A DNA stretch of 64,000 nucleotides from Eumeta japonica. Taxonomy: Eukaryota; Arthropoda; Insecta; Lepidoptera; Psychidae. The position numbers and the translations under genes are program-made. Below are positions 48,877 through 62,000 of this stretch, piece after piece. Where the stretch lies: positions 186,001-250,000 of the forward strand of contig BGZK01000706.1 of NCBI GenBank assembly GCA_005406025.1, given 5' to 3'. The notes under the pieces were generated by a model that was not told the origin of the DNA, searched no databases, and was given only the letters and a program-made list of their open reading frames with translations. Position 1 is the stretch's first letter. Each line of letters opens with the position of its first letter.

Positions 48877-50690
48877 AAATAAGAATTATATATGTAATAG
48901 TTATAAATTAACAGTGCGAATATTCATACTTTTCAAGTCTTCAAGCCACAAAATTCAAATCGTTCCACCTCAACAACAAACCACTCAACAGACATTCACA
49001 GACATTGTACAGAATCATAGAGTAACGAATTTAAATATTCAAACATACATAACACGTTAAGTAACGTCAAATCACAGAACAAAAAAAAAAAATTTGAAAA
49101 TGTATAATGATTCATTTGCATTTTTTGAAATTTTCTGTTAATATTCGTGACATTATTGTATTATATATTTATATTAAATTTATACCGCTACATAAATCTG
49201 TGACATCAATGTGTGTACAATTTTTCGACATATTTTATAACAAATGTTCATTCAAGAACTAACCGATTTATATCTTTCTATCATTTTTTTATTTTAAAAA
49301 TTCATGTTTATTTTTTTAGGTGATTTTTCTTAGTTTGTTTCATTTGTGTCTTGTAAGGATCAAATTCAGTAATTAAAATTGTACCCTTTCTTGTTGAGCG
49401 ATTGATATTAAAGGTATAGATATTTTATATATTTTAACCTTTAAATATTATGACAATACAATTATGTAAAATATAACGCATGAAACTCTGCCGCTCTGAA
49501 TTGACTTTGAATGATATAGCGCACAGGTATTACGCTCTCCGTCCCCTCCTTTCTTCACCACTACGACACTTTCGTGACGAACTACACAGCGGCAGAGTTT
49601 TGAGCGTTGTACTATACATTCATTATCATTGTAAATCCAAGATGAGCGGCGCCACAAAATAGCGCATTACATTTTTTTTTAGGCATTTGAATATGGGTAT
49701 CAAATAAAAGAGCTTGACAACTAGAACACAGTACACTTTAGAAAAAAATTTCTAATTAATGGCGGGTCATAGAGTTTAGATCGTTAATACGTTAATACTG
49801 AAATCTACCTACCTAATGACAACATAAGACTTTATCAATTAGAAAACTTATTTCAAAGATGAATTTCCCACCCAAGTAAAGATTTCGTATGTATATTTAT
49901 TGTACAATTTAAATCTTCTTATATAAAAATATAGTAATAAAAACAATTAGAGAGGTACCAGGCAGTCATCACATCCCTCTTTTCATCAATCTAGAACATT
50001 AATCACAGTAAAATAAAATTGTGGACTGTGTCAAATTTGTTTTATCTACTGTCAACCGCTTATATTATTATGTGGTTTGGATGTATCTTCTAAATAGACA
50101 ACTTATGCCAAATGTTTATAAAAGTAAATCCATCATTATCACATAGAACGACACAATAGAAAGATCATGCACATATTTATATTTCTATTCTTTGGGTTCT
50201 ATTTTTGTATTGAAGCGGTACTCGGTACCTTAAAGTCCTACGATTTTGACATTTTTGTTATTAAAATTGTTGCCAAAAACGCTAGTTTGATTCAGATACA
50301 ATATATTTTTAAGTAATAATAATCCTTTTTTCGGCTCCCAAATAACAAAAAGAAAGACATTTATAACATCTTGAAATGAACTTAATTAAGACATACATTT
50401 AAAATTAAAAATAAATAAATAATAAAAAAGGCTGAAATGGTGACCAGTTCAACAAAAAGCTACAGCCTGAGCCACAGTATTGACTTTCAGCTGGGTCCTG
50501 AAAACGTAAAATTAAATCTTAATAATTGTACCAAGTAATTTTATGCACATAAAATAAAGAGGTAGTGCTAAGAATCTTGTTACGCGCATTCTTAAATCAG
50601 TAACAGTATATAACCAGGTCTAAAGTAAAATTATAATAAATTAATTCCACCTTTCTTTCTTTTTATTTTTAAATTATGTTTTCCCTTTCC
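48877..50690. other. Upstream of rotatin: promoter side and repeats
   Basis: No ORF with domain features. A foldback repeat with AAACTCTGCCGCT / AGCGGCAGAGTTTT ends lies at about 49480-49601 (a MITE-like insertion). The rotatin promoter must lie in the left few hundred bases. Confidence 0.5.
49480..49601. repeat. MITE-like repeat with AAACTCTGCCGC ends
   Basis: Short terminal inverted repeats AAACTCTGCCGCT and AGCGGCAGAGTTTT bracket a GC-richer centre. The two short ORFs here lie on opposite strands of the repeat and are not genes. Confidence 0.5.
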
Positions 50691-50699
50691 TAGTTATTA

Positions 50700-50930
50700 A
50701 GGATAAGAATTTTTACAGCAAGTGATCGGTAATACCATCCAACTGCAGTGATAAAATGTGCTTTTTTGAAGAGCGCTTGAAAGAGTGAGTTGACGACTGG
50801 TTACACAAAAAGGGTGGGATATTATTCCATACTTTGGAGGCGGCATACGTAAAACTGCCCCTAAACACGGCTGTTCCATGAATAGAAGTGATAAGACAAT
50901 TAGAAGAAATGAACGAAAACCTTGTAAGTT
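50700..50930 (-). mobile_element. LINE C-terminal tail remnant
   Basis: The minus strand reads SIHGTAVFRGSFTYAASKVW, NNIPPFLCNQSSTHSFKRSS and KKHIL, the RVWN.(I/L)P...SF(K)..LK ending typical of CR1/jockey-like reverse transcriptase ORFs. Confidence 0.7.
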
Positions 50931-50979
50931 TTTCAAATAAGTATGAGTGTTTTTCATACAAATATTACTTATACACTCA

Positions 50980-51060
50980 AATGATTTCTTTTTTAAATAG
51001 TAGACTATTATACTTATAAAATATAAGTATAATAGTCTACTATTTAAAAAAGAAATCATT
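50980..51060. repeat. Perfect 37-bp hairpin
   Basis: The left arm 50980-51016 and right arm 51024-51060 are exact reverse complements around a 7-bp loop (TAAAATA). It lies 50 bp from the LINE tail. Confidence 0.9.
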
Positions 51061-53600
51061 ATCTAAGACGTTCATCGCACAGTTAAACTGATCAGTGTAT
51101 CATCATGTTTAAGTATATGCCTAATATTGAAACTGCTATGTACAAATATTTTTGTGAAAAGGGTGTGTAAGTACTATTATTTTCACTTGCTTGCTACGGG
51201 TAAATTTTTACTCTGAGATATAAATTTCATTTCAATTTCGAGAAACATTTGCAACAAAAATTAATGTCAATACGAATTGGTGGAGTGATATATGTAAAGG
51301 CTGTGACCGACTTTTTAATAACATGACATTTCTATATTTCTGATTATGAGATAAAAAACATGATTTGAATATAAATTGCAAGCATTCATAAAAACATTTT
51401 ACATGTCCTTCTTAAAATAGCATTACAAGAATTAATTAATAGAATACACGTAATAATTTTGATAAATGTTTATAAAAACAAAACAACAACGTTCTTCGAT
51501 AACAATAACTGGCATTAATTTTTATTTCAGAGTAATAATTAATTATTATTTTTATTCACACCTCACTGAATTTTCTTGTCTTTTTTTTTTTAGTTACATA
51601 TTAATTATGTACAAGTATATTAAAAACACAAAAGGAATCTACTAGTGATCATAGTGTCTTACTGCTTTTTTTATTTAATCGTACTGAAAACACTGGTCAT
51701 CTAATTTGGGAATTCCTTTTGTTTTTCAAGGCGTAATGTGATCGTGTTCTGTGGTCGCATAAATAGCCTACAGTGCCCTACAGTTAATAGATTTTTTTAA
51801 AATATTGAAGCATATGGTGCGAATTGGATTAAAATACATCCAATTTCTTAATGTTATTTTACTTCGAATGTGCTTCAAGAATTCCTACTTTATACCTAGT
51901 ACGAATATATAATTATCTCTAGACTTCGGAATTAAGGTAAAAATTGCGACTCTTGAAACTAAATGAAAATTAAATTGTTTTGATTTAATATTAATAAATA
52001 AAACGTACCACTTTGAGATTTTAAAATATATATAATAATGATTCGTATACATACATTTTGTTTATCGTACTCAAGAACTGATATGTTTTATGGATTCGAA
52101 ACTTTTTTAATTTTAAGAAATAAATTATTTTTCTAATGTCTACTTTATAAGTTAATTAATCGAATTATATGACAAACTATGATTATTTTTGCGTCTATTA
52201 TATTTTTCCGTAATTGTTTAAACTTAAACCTCACCTAGTCAAGCGAAATTTTCCATAAAAAACGTAACTCGTTTCTATAACGTATGGTTTATTTCATAAC
52301 AAATATGATTGCGTAGCTCTAAATAAAATGTGCCATATTGTTCCTTACTGAACCTATCAAAAAAGAAGCTCGACTATAGAAGTTGTTTGCCACTAATCGT
52401 TGTAGTGATGTATCTTGCATACGATCGCCAATATGCTACTTCGTTAACATTTATAACATTAATTTTAATGCTATCAACATCATCACTTCAACTGTTGGGT
52501 TTTTTAAAAATAAAATGTCAAAAGTTAACTATGCTTTAAATTAATGATGATTAGACTTGTGCCTATTGTATAGATAAAATTAAATTATTTGCATGTTATA
52601 TTTTTTTATGTTTAATTATTCCTTGTGGTTCATAATATTCATGATATGTATGTGTACTTCCCCTTATATTAGCAATTTTTTGTATTGTTATTTGTTTACC
52701 CATATATATTAATAAATAAATAATCTTGATTAGCTGTACATATAGTTTCACTCGGGAGTATGCATAGATTTATTGTGTGAAGCATATTCTACAAATTTTC
52801 AAGTGTGATAGTTCAGTGCATGCCAACATTCAAATGGCATCTGTTTTTTTGTCTGCGCTATTGCATATTTAATACAAGAAGAAATATTTCAAGAAGTCAG
52901 GTAATTATTATTTTATATACTCCTTTATATGCACACTATTATCTATACATATAGGGGAATATTTTATTGTACATGCCTATCACTTGTGACTACTAAATTG
53001 TATTCTTTAAATTTTCTACTGTTTTCAGTTGTTATTACATCTTTATTGTCAGAAAGTGACTTTCATTTGAATGTGCATGCAACTAGAGAACATCTAAACT
53101 GATTGTAAAACTGGTTTGTCAATAACATTATTTTAGTTTACATCAGATCTACTGCATTATTGCCAGGATGTATTATTTAAATGGAAAAAGAAGCTATTGA
53201 CAGAATTCAGGGCATACACAATGAAGACCATAAGCTATTAGTGTAGGTATCAATTTATAATTATTACTGACTTCAAAAACAAATAATTAGTTATCTTTGA
53301 AGTCTGTTTAAAAATATATTTGAAAAGGTTTTTAAAGGCGGCTTTTATTTATTTTGAAAAGTTTATTTTATTTCATGTTTTTTAGTTATTGAGTAATTAT
53401 AACTTTATAATTCATTTAGCTATTTTATATATGGATTGGGCCATAGTTAATTTGTTCCTGCTATTATTTTCATGTTGAAATTACATAAATGAATGAAAAT
53501 ATGTAGGTAGATTAAAAAGTAATTAATTTTAATTCTTTATATTTTTACTAATAGCCATTGAAGAGTATTTTTTCTGGTGACAAATCACAGTATTATTGCT
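51061..53600. other. AT-rich intergenic DNA
   Basis: No recognisable gene or transposon. 53165-53248 contains a small ATG-started frame (MEKEAIDRIQGIHNEDHKLL V, stop) that recurs in part at 53936 (see findings). Confidence 0.5.
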
Positions 53601-53925
53601 TAACTCCTAACCGAGTGCTATGGCTTCCATCATCCGTTCAATAGCATGATACGATAATTACCATATGTAAAAACTTAACAACCAAAAAAAAAGAGCTTGA
53701 ACACACTATACGTGTCTATAATATTTGAGAGTTTCTCCCGATTTTCCTGGGAACCCATCATCAGATTCTAACTTGGTGGCTATGGGATCACCTTGGAAGT
53801 ACAGCCTTTCAAATAAAAAAAAATATTGAAATTGGTCTACAATTGACAAAATTATTGCTGAACGTACATAAACAATAAAAAATACAAACATAAAACCTCC
53901 TCCTTCTTTTTAAGTCGGTTAGAAA
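53600..53925 (-). repeat. Dispersed lepidopteran-type repeat
   Basis: Contains GCTATGGCTTCCATCATCC, AACACACTATACGTGTCTAT, CCTGGGAACCCATCATCAGA and CTTTTTAAGTCGGTTAG, a block I recall as a common non-coding repeat of butterfly and moth genomes. The 61-codon ORF inside is incidental. Confidence 0.55.
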
Positions 53926-55199
53926 AAAGCTATTGCAGGGTATACACAATGAAAAACATAAGTTGTTAGTGTAGGTATCTGTAGTATAATTATTATCTGA
54001 ATCCTGAAACAGACTTAGAAAAATCCAAAATTTGGAAAATTTTAATGCTGATGCTTATTCTTTGTTACAAGATCACCACAGCCTAATAAGATATTTATAA
54101 TATTTAAATGAACAAGATTTATTAATTAAAAAGTAGAAGTTTATGAAAGTCTGGCTGCATTTTGAAGAATTTCATTTAAATTGGGCTATAAGTTAAAAAA
54201 AAATTATGAACAATTTGGAAATCATTATTGAAGGACAATGACCATAAACTCTTCTAATATTAAAAAAAAATTCTACTGTACCAATAGGGAAATAAAGTCT
54301 AATGTTAATAAGCATTATATTCTTCATTTTATGACATTTTTATTAACTCCCTTTCTTATGTTTGTCTATATGGCACAAATTTTGTGATTTATTTTAGTTC
54401 TAATTGCCCATGAGCTAAAAATTTAAAATATTTGTTATTTGTGTTTGTTTATACAGCACAAATTTTATAATTAATTTCAAGCAAATTTCACAATGAACTA
54501 GACTTGAAACTTTGAACATAAACAAAATACGGAGAGAAAATGAGTAAACTTCTACATATCAAAGAGTTCGATCACACTACGTTATTAGTTCTAGGTATAA
54601 TAGTACAACCAGTATAGTGGTCATATGCTTGCAGTGTGTTTTACTGTCTTCTAGTATTTCTTGTGTTTATATATACCACAACATAGTTGTTGTGTATTTA
54701 ATTGTTTGACGTTATCATGAATAAGACGAGAGTTACTTTTTTGATAGTTCCTTTTAATTCTCAAAGTCAGAAATATATTATTTTAATAGCACATATTTTG
54801 AAATGATGGATTTCGCAGAGATAGAGTTGTGTAAACTAAAACCTTTCTATTGTTTTGAGAGTTTAAGATAAACAAAACAAGTCATTAAATATGTACTTAT
54901 ACCTTAAAAGGTTAAAAATAAATAGAATTAAGATGTCAAAAACTAAAATAAGCGTTTCCTTAGTCTTGCTATTGTATTTCTTACAATTAAAAATCAAGTT
55001 CAATCAGATTTGTGTATCAAAAGTTTGATGACAGTATTTTCTTATTATTTTATTCCTTCTTGTTCCTAAGAATTTTAAAGTTATAATTACTTTATTAGGT
55101 TTTATTTGTTAATCAGTATTTTCCATTAAATAATTATGTTGAGTATTAACATGGTTGTAATTGCCCTCTTAATACAAGTTATGAAATATGGTTTTTTTT

Positions 55200-56345
55200 T
55201 TATTTCCAGATATTCTAAATGGCTTCAATTTATATGTCGAGAGGAATTAATAGACTACTACTACATTACTCCGAAACAGTTACAGAGTATTTGATTTTCA
55301 AAAAAAAATTGTATCTAAGAAATTAAGAATGCCTAAGAAAGAAACCAACACAAAATCTTCTATATGTTATGCAATAAATTCTTATTAAAAGAGCTATCTC
55401 ACTTAATGGTAGTTCAAACTCCCTTGCAATTTACTTCTATAAAAATTGATACAATGATGATAATATCTTTTGCCTAAATTTATATTATATTAGTATACAA
55501 CTTATGAGATGATACAAAATACAATGTTATCTATGTCCAGCAACATTATATCAGTAGTAACCACAATGAACAAAATGTCAGTAATTAAAGTTGAATAGAT
55601 GACAGATACGGAAAGAAAGTGATTGGTTACTATCGAAATGTTGAATTTAAATTAAAATCTTTTTTATAGTACTGAGACACACATAATTATAGAATTTAAT
55701 GAAATGAATAAAATGCAAACAACTGAGCTGGCCAAATATCTAATTGTGATAATATTGTGTGGAATATTCTTCAATCGACATCAATTTATGAGCTCCACTT
55801 TATTCTTTGAATACAAAAATCTCAATGGACTTGTTAGGTGGATCAATATTTTTTTAGGAATCTTGATGCTCCTTATCTCATTATATTAGTCCATGAGATC
55901 TTACTGATGTTCACTTTCCACTATGACAATTCCATGGCTAAGTATAATCCGGTTGTTGAATTTAATATTCCACATGAAAGAGCTGCAGACTTTAAACAAA
56001 TTGACCAATAATGATGTCATACCCAAAATTTTGAAAAAAATGAAAGCTCATTATACCACATATTTACTAAATAATTCTGTTGCAGTTGTAATTTCAATGT
56101 ATATAAATTTCGGACTGATTTAGAAATCAGCCAGAGACACCACAGCATTTTTGAGAAAAAAATGGATAATTTATGTTGAACTCCTACAAACTAAAAGGCC
56201 ACTATATTTTCAAGAACTTTGCATGGCACAAAATCAGGAATATTGTTATTTAATGAAATATTCAACATTTTTTCCAAAAATGCAATTGATTGACCCAAAT
56301 GATGGAAATAAAATAACATGTAATTTATTAAAAGGTTTCTTGTAA
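55200..56345 (+). pseudogene. Decayed ORF-like region, family unknown
   Basis: After a good acceptor (TTTATTTCCAG, 55209) the plus strand reads YSKWLQFICREELIDYYYIT and PKQLQ, then breaks. Further right, KMQTTELAKYLIVIIL, NGLVRWINIFLGILMLL, SIIRLLNLIFHMKELQTLNK, MKAHYTTYLLNNSVAVVISM and KKWIIYVELLQTKRPLYFQE occur in shifting frames. Amino-acid usage is protein-like, but stops and frameshifts are frequent. It may be an old transposon or gene relic; I cannot name it. Confidence 0.3.
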
Positions 56346-56422
56346 ACTAATATTTATTTTTCTTTTCTCTATGGGGGGGGATATTAAATGTAATGATGGA
56401 TGCAATTTTTATTTGCAAGCAG

Positions 56423-56463
56423 ATTAAATCTTATAAATTAAAAATTAATTTATAAGATTTAAT
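56423..56463. repeat. Perfect 18-bp hairpin
   Basis: ATTAAATCTTATAAATTA and its exact reverse complement around AAAAT. Confidence 0.8.
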
Positions 56464-57353
56464 TTATAATATTAAATATTTAAAAATTAAATACATTTGG
56501 GATTTTTTTTTATCTATTTAGGGTGAAAAATTACATATCTATTGAGCCAACAAGTTTACAATTTTATCAGAATTTGAAATTGTTTCTTTCTTTTAATATA
56601 TTAAAGGCTGTAAAAAGAAGAAACAGCTTAAAGGACTTATAAAATTTTTAATTCAAATGGATACACTAAGAAATATAGTATAAAGTACAACAAATATAAC
56701 ATTGACAATTTTAGATGATAATGTTCGGAGTTCAAAATGTAGCCAATTAGATTTACCTAAAATAATTCTATGTATGAAATGATCTGAAAAAAGTCATTAT
56801 TATGTGGTGGTGTAAAAAAATGTAAACAATGTTACAAAATGAAAAGAAGTCATGAAACATGTTGAGATATGAGTCTATATTGAATCTAGTGAAGCAACTA
56901 TAAGCTATAGTGCAAAAATGTGGGATCTAAGATTGTATTACTGTGACAGTAAATCCTTATTAATGTTACGAAGCAACGATTTTATTTATATATGGAAGAT
57001 GAAATCCATAAAAATTGGAAAAAAATATGTAAACAGCAAAGTATGCGTTTTTTTTTATTGTAGTCGATTAAAATATATGTTGCAATATTAAAAAAATCAG
57101 TTTTTTTTCTTTTTGTCCATGTTTTCCCAAAGAATATTATAATAGACTTCATGAGAAAGTGTATTGTACATATATTAAAATTTAATAACAGAATGTTTAA
57201 AACAAGCCAAAACAAAAAATATTTCCTGGTTTACAATTTTTAAATAATCTTAAAGCATATGTAAGCAAATAATGATTGTTTTAATGTCATAGATAAATAG
57301 TAATTGGCTATTTTTACTAAATTTTCATATTGAATAATTTTTATCTCTATATA

Positions 57354-57620
57354 CAGTCGGACCTTTATAAGTTGAAAACCTCCAAAACTCGAAAAAAAAT
57401 TTTATCCTTCACTCCAGGTCCCAAAACCTCCATTACTCAAAATATCACCGCTCTATTAGTCGAAATGATCAGTGACTCCCTATAAGTCATTTTTGTACAT
57501 ATTTTTCCTCTATGACATGTAAAAATAAGGTGGAACTCTGAATCTCTGAAGATAGCAATGTTAACTCGATTTACACAAGACACAGTACTTCTTGACCAAA
57601 TTAAAGTTGAAAATGCTGTT
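57354..57620. mobile_element. Tigger-like MITE fragment
   Basis: Begins CAGTCGGACCTTTATAAG then repeats of AAAACTCGAAAA, ATTAGTCGAAA and CCTATAAGTC, the same lay-out as the Tigger MITE at 41342. Right terminus not found. Confidence 0.45.
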
Positions 57621-57679
57621 CTCCATGATTATGACATGTAATCTTTGTATTTGAGTATTATATGTAACGCCAAGCCTCG

Positions 57680-58440
57680 AGAAGGTAAACCTTTTATAAC
57701 TTTTAACGGATTAACAGATCCAAATGAGGTTTGTGGCATTGGAAAGAATTTCACTCAACTTAGATTTTCTAAAATCTTTAACTGATTTCACCTGATTTTG
57801 AGTAATCTCTAAAATTCAATTTTCAGCAAACACATTTTTGAAATAACTTAGACCAGGGGTCGGCAACCTGCGGCTCGCGAGCCACATGCGGCTCTTTGGA
57901 TGTGAGGCTGCGGCTCTTTAGTTCCATTCATAAATATTATTTATTTTATAAAAAAAATGTTCTGAAACGATTAACGTGGTTTAGGCATTATTTCTATCTC
58001 TCAGCTACTTATATTCGCTTTTCACCGCAGCACTTTTTTTTATCAACAAACTTTATGAAAGTATTGAGGCTATTTATTGTTGGTGAGAAAAAATTTTGTG
58101 GCTCTTTAAAAACTTGAAATTTTGTAAATAGTAATTTTTGGCTCTTCCGACTCAAAAGGTTGCCGACCCCTGACTTAGACTACTCTACCGATCATACCGA
58201 AATTGAATCTGAGCTTTTTTAACTAAATGTCATAAATAATTATTGATTTGTTCAAAAGATTTTGTTGGAGAAAATTTTACATTCAATGTTGTTTTACAAT
58301 ATTTCTTAAACTATTCTACAATTAAATTCCAAAATCTTACCAGCTGTTTCGTTTAAAAAACAAAGTTGATTGTTGCGAATGGCATCAAAACTAGTTTGTT
58401 CATTCGAGAAATATCGTAAGCGAAAAATTCCCAAAAAGTA
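57680..58440. repeat. Old copy of the AACTTCCCGC repeat family
   Basis: TTTTATAACTTTTAACGGAT, GAATTTCACTCAACTTAGAT and TTTGAAATAACTTAGAC follow the same order as blocks in the arms of the 17430-20118 element. It is split by the hAT MITE at 57854. Confidence 0.55.
57854..58172. mobile_element. hAT MITE with intact 8-bp target duplication
   Basis: Ends CAGGGGTCGGCAACCT and AGGTTGCCGACCCCTG; flanked on both sides by ACTTAGAC (57846-57853 and 58173-58180). Internal GGCTCTTT motifs. 319 bp; no transposase. The ORF at 57896-58117 is incidental. Confidence 0.93.
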
Positions 58441-59065
58441 TTTTTTCAAAAGAACTTCTTAATTTCTTGTAGGATTGATGTTTATTATTAATCAGATTTC
58501 CTTTATTTAACAAACTTCTTCAAATGCTGCAAAACAGATCAAAATCGAAAGACATGTGCTAAAAAATTTTTGTCAATATTGTAGTAAAATTTTAAGAAAT
58601 ATAGTCTTTTTAAATGAATGTAGATGTTGAACCTCTAAAAGCTGAAAACTATCAGGTCGGAGAAATTTTTTTTTCATATTGTTTAAGTAAAAAGTTACAG
58701 TAAAATCTTTTAAGTTATGCTGTTTTTGTTGTGGTTGTCTTTAGGTAGTGTTAGGTTAAACTCAAGAGAAGACTGTCAAAATTACTTGTCACAGTTTTTT
58801 GATCAGAAGTCCCAAAATTACAAAATGGCATATATATGTTAAAAATTAAATGTAAATAAAATATCATGAAAAATTGGCTTGAATTAAATACAAAAAACGA
58901 AATAACTTTTTCCCTTACCTTATATGGTGAAAGATGAAACATTATTTTATTTCCATGCAGGCAAAACTGGAAGTAAAATCTAGTACTTTCATTTATTCTA
59001 TAAAATATTTTAGTGTGTTTAGTGGTTTGTAATTAAATTTACTTATTTATTGAAATATACATTTT
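58441..59065. other. Upstream flank or 5' UTR intron of SKIC3
   Basis: AT-rich, no exon recognised. A splice acceptor right before the ATG means part of it is probably intron. Confidence 0.5.
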
Positions 59066-59075
59066 ATTGTTCTAG
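59066..59075 (+). other. 3' splice site immediately before the SKIC3 start codon
   Basis: A T-rich stretch ending TTGTTCTAG abuts the ATG. This implies a non-coding first exon further left; I could not place it. A GTAATT after AAGTCAG near 52902 is one unproven donor. Confidence 0.55.
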
Positions 59076-62000
59076 ATGGCTGATGTTAAAACACTCCTAA
59101 AAGAAGCAAGAAAATTAATAGATGATAAGGATTATCAGGGTGCGCAAGAATGTTGTAAAAATATACTACGTAAAGATAAACAAAATTATTTAGCTTTAGT
59201 GTTATTAGGAAAATCTCTACAAGATTCCGAACAAGCACCTTTAGCTTTTCCAAAAGCTATTGCTTGCAAACCTGATCACATTCTTGCATGGCAAGGTTTG
59301 GCAAATTATTATGAGAAAAGGGAAGATGAGGAATCAAAACATAAATTGCTTTCAATTTATGATGAAATATTAAATTTACAACTGGAAAATGATAAGGTTT
59401 TAGAAGTGGTAACAAAAGTAAGTGAAATGGCTACTTCTATCAAGACTGGTAGAATTATTAATGTGATATTAAAATTAGTTCTGAGAGAAATGGAACAGCC
59501 TATACATGACTTTGCTGAGAATCAACTTATCAAGCTTGTCACAGAAGATACCCCTTTGTTAGAGGAAGATATTCCTAAACTTATAACAATTTTTGAATCT
59601 ATTTTAAGTAAGAAACCAAATGATTCCACTTTACAATTACTATATGCTAAAATTATTATTCAGAAACATGATTTTAATGTCTCTGTGCAAAAAATAATAA
59701 ACTTAAGCTTTTACAATGATAATGTAGGTTTGAAAGAATTACTTTGCAATTATATATGTAAAATGTATATTAAAGATAACAAAATCATTGATCCTGAACT
59801 CCATTCCCTTGTAGAGCATATTATTGTAGGGATTGAAAATAATAAGTATGCAGGTTTACTTAGAACTATAGTTGAGCTAAGTAAAAACCTATTTTTAGAA
59901 GCTTATGAATTATGCGTTCCTCTTGTAAATTACAACCAACCCAGTGAAGTGGAAGCAAATATTTTACTTCAGTGTACCATTATGCTTAAGAAGTGGACTG
60001 TTGCACAGAAACTAGCAACAAATTTTTTGACAAAAGTCCTAAATGATAATACAAAAAAATCAATTAAATAGGTATTTATTTATTGCATTAGCTAAACAAA
60101 AAAAATGGAAACATGCTATTAGTGTAGCAAGTAACTTATCTCTTTCTTCATTAGATGAGTCTGAACAAATGATTCTTGTTGAATGCTATATAGAAAACGA
60201 ACAATCAGCTGAGAATATAATAGAAAAGCTTAATTGCACTGATTTACAAAATGTTTTAAAAAGTTTAATATTGCTTAAGCAACAAAAATTTTCTGATGCT
60301 ATTGTTTTATTAGACAATTGTCAAATTGAACATCCTTTGCAACAGCTTTATTTAGGCATTAGCCATTGGAATTTGGGTCATTATGACAAATGTTTGATGC
60401 ATTTGCTTAAAGCTGCCAAATTTGATCCAAACCAAGCAAAAACTTTTCTCTACCTAGGTCACTACTACAAACGAAATGAAGATTTTATGAAAGCTAAAAA
60501 ATGTTATGAGAAAGCATATAATCTTGACAATTTTTCTATGGACATAGTAAAAAGCTTGAGTGAAAGTTACGTAAAATTAGGTGAATTTGAACGTGATTTA
60601 GATCTATTGAAGCATATCAGTAAAATTATTCATGGTAACGAGTATTGGATAGATTTTCGAATAGCCTTACACTATTCAAATAAAAAAGATTGGGATAATG
60701 CCATAGCATGTTTCTGTAATGTAATTAAGAAAAACCCCAGAAGATGTAAAAGCATTTGAATGTCTGGCTGATGCATATTATTACAGAGGTTCATATACAT
60801 CAGCTCTTAAAGCTTATAATAAAGCAATAATTCTACAAACACATGATACTACATACTATCGTTTGCAAATTGGTTATATATATTCATTGCTAACACAGTT
60901 TGATGATGCAATAAGTACTTTTCAGTCAGTATTAAAAGATAAACCAACATCAATGCTAGCTTTGAAGGGAATTGCCGAAACATGGATCAGAGTAGCTAAG
61001 AAAAAAGTTACAAGTAAAATGTATGGCGGTGCCAGAGAGTGCGCTCAATTTGCTATAGATTATCTCATAGATGCTTTAGCGATAACTAAAGAATTTTCTT
61101 GTTTATGGAAAATACTTGGTGATGCTTTTCTATTTCTCACAAAATTACCTACCAAGTATGCTTACGTCTATCTTAAAAACTCCTTTGATGAAATTAAAGA
61201 TGGGCATCATAAGCTGAATAAAATAGAACTATTTCCTTATGCCGTAACTTGCTATGCACGTGTAACTAAACTTAAAAATGAAAATGTGTCTTATGATTTG
61301 GCTCAAGCTTATTTTTCATATTATAAAGAATCTATGGACATCGCTCATTGCCAAGTATCATTCAGTTTAACAAAAGAGTTAGTTATAAAGCAGCCTACAG
61401 TGTGGCGCAATTGGAATCTCTTTGGAAAAATATATTTTAATGTGAACAAATACAATATTGCTCAACACTGCTTTATAAAATCTTTGTTAACCACAAAAAA
61501 ATGGTATGTTGCAAAAATTTGGTGTAACCTAGGCACATTATACTTAAAACTGGAACAATATAAATTGGCTAACTACTGCTTTTGGAGAGGTCAGTCAACG
61601 CTTCCATCATATCCTCACAGTTGGATTGGCCAAGCATTAATAGCCGAAGTTTTGAGAGAAGAAGAAGCTATGGATTTATTCAGACATGCCTCTCGACTTG
61701 GTTACCATAGAGAGAGCGCTTTAGGATATGCAGATTGGGTATGCCGAACATTGAAGAAAGGATATATGGATGACCCAGAAATGCGTTATGTTATTGATGG
61801 TTTACATGCTGTGCCATATGCAATCGATTTAATGGAATGGTATTCAAACTTTGAAGCGGACAATATTTATGCCTGTACTATATTAGGCATTTTGAAGGAA
61901 AAATATGGGTTGCTTAATTCATCTTTAGGTTGTTTTGAAAGAGCCTTAAAATGTGTAAACCAAAATGACCAAACTCAGAAATCTATGGCATTACTCAATG

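Noticed and set aside
50697..51059. 120-codon minus ORF as a gene
   Set aside because: Partly a wrong frame of a LINE tail and partly one arm of the perfect hairpin.
57896..58117. 73-codon plus ORF
   Set aside because: Lies entirely within the non-coding hAT MITE.
60053..60738. Programmed ribosomal frameshifting in SKIC3
   Set aside because: Two sites needed, no known precedent in this family, and both are at error-prone homopolymers.
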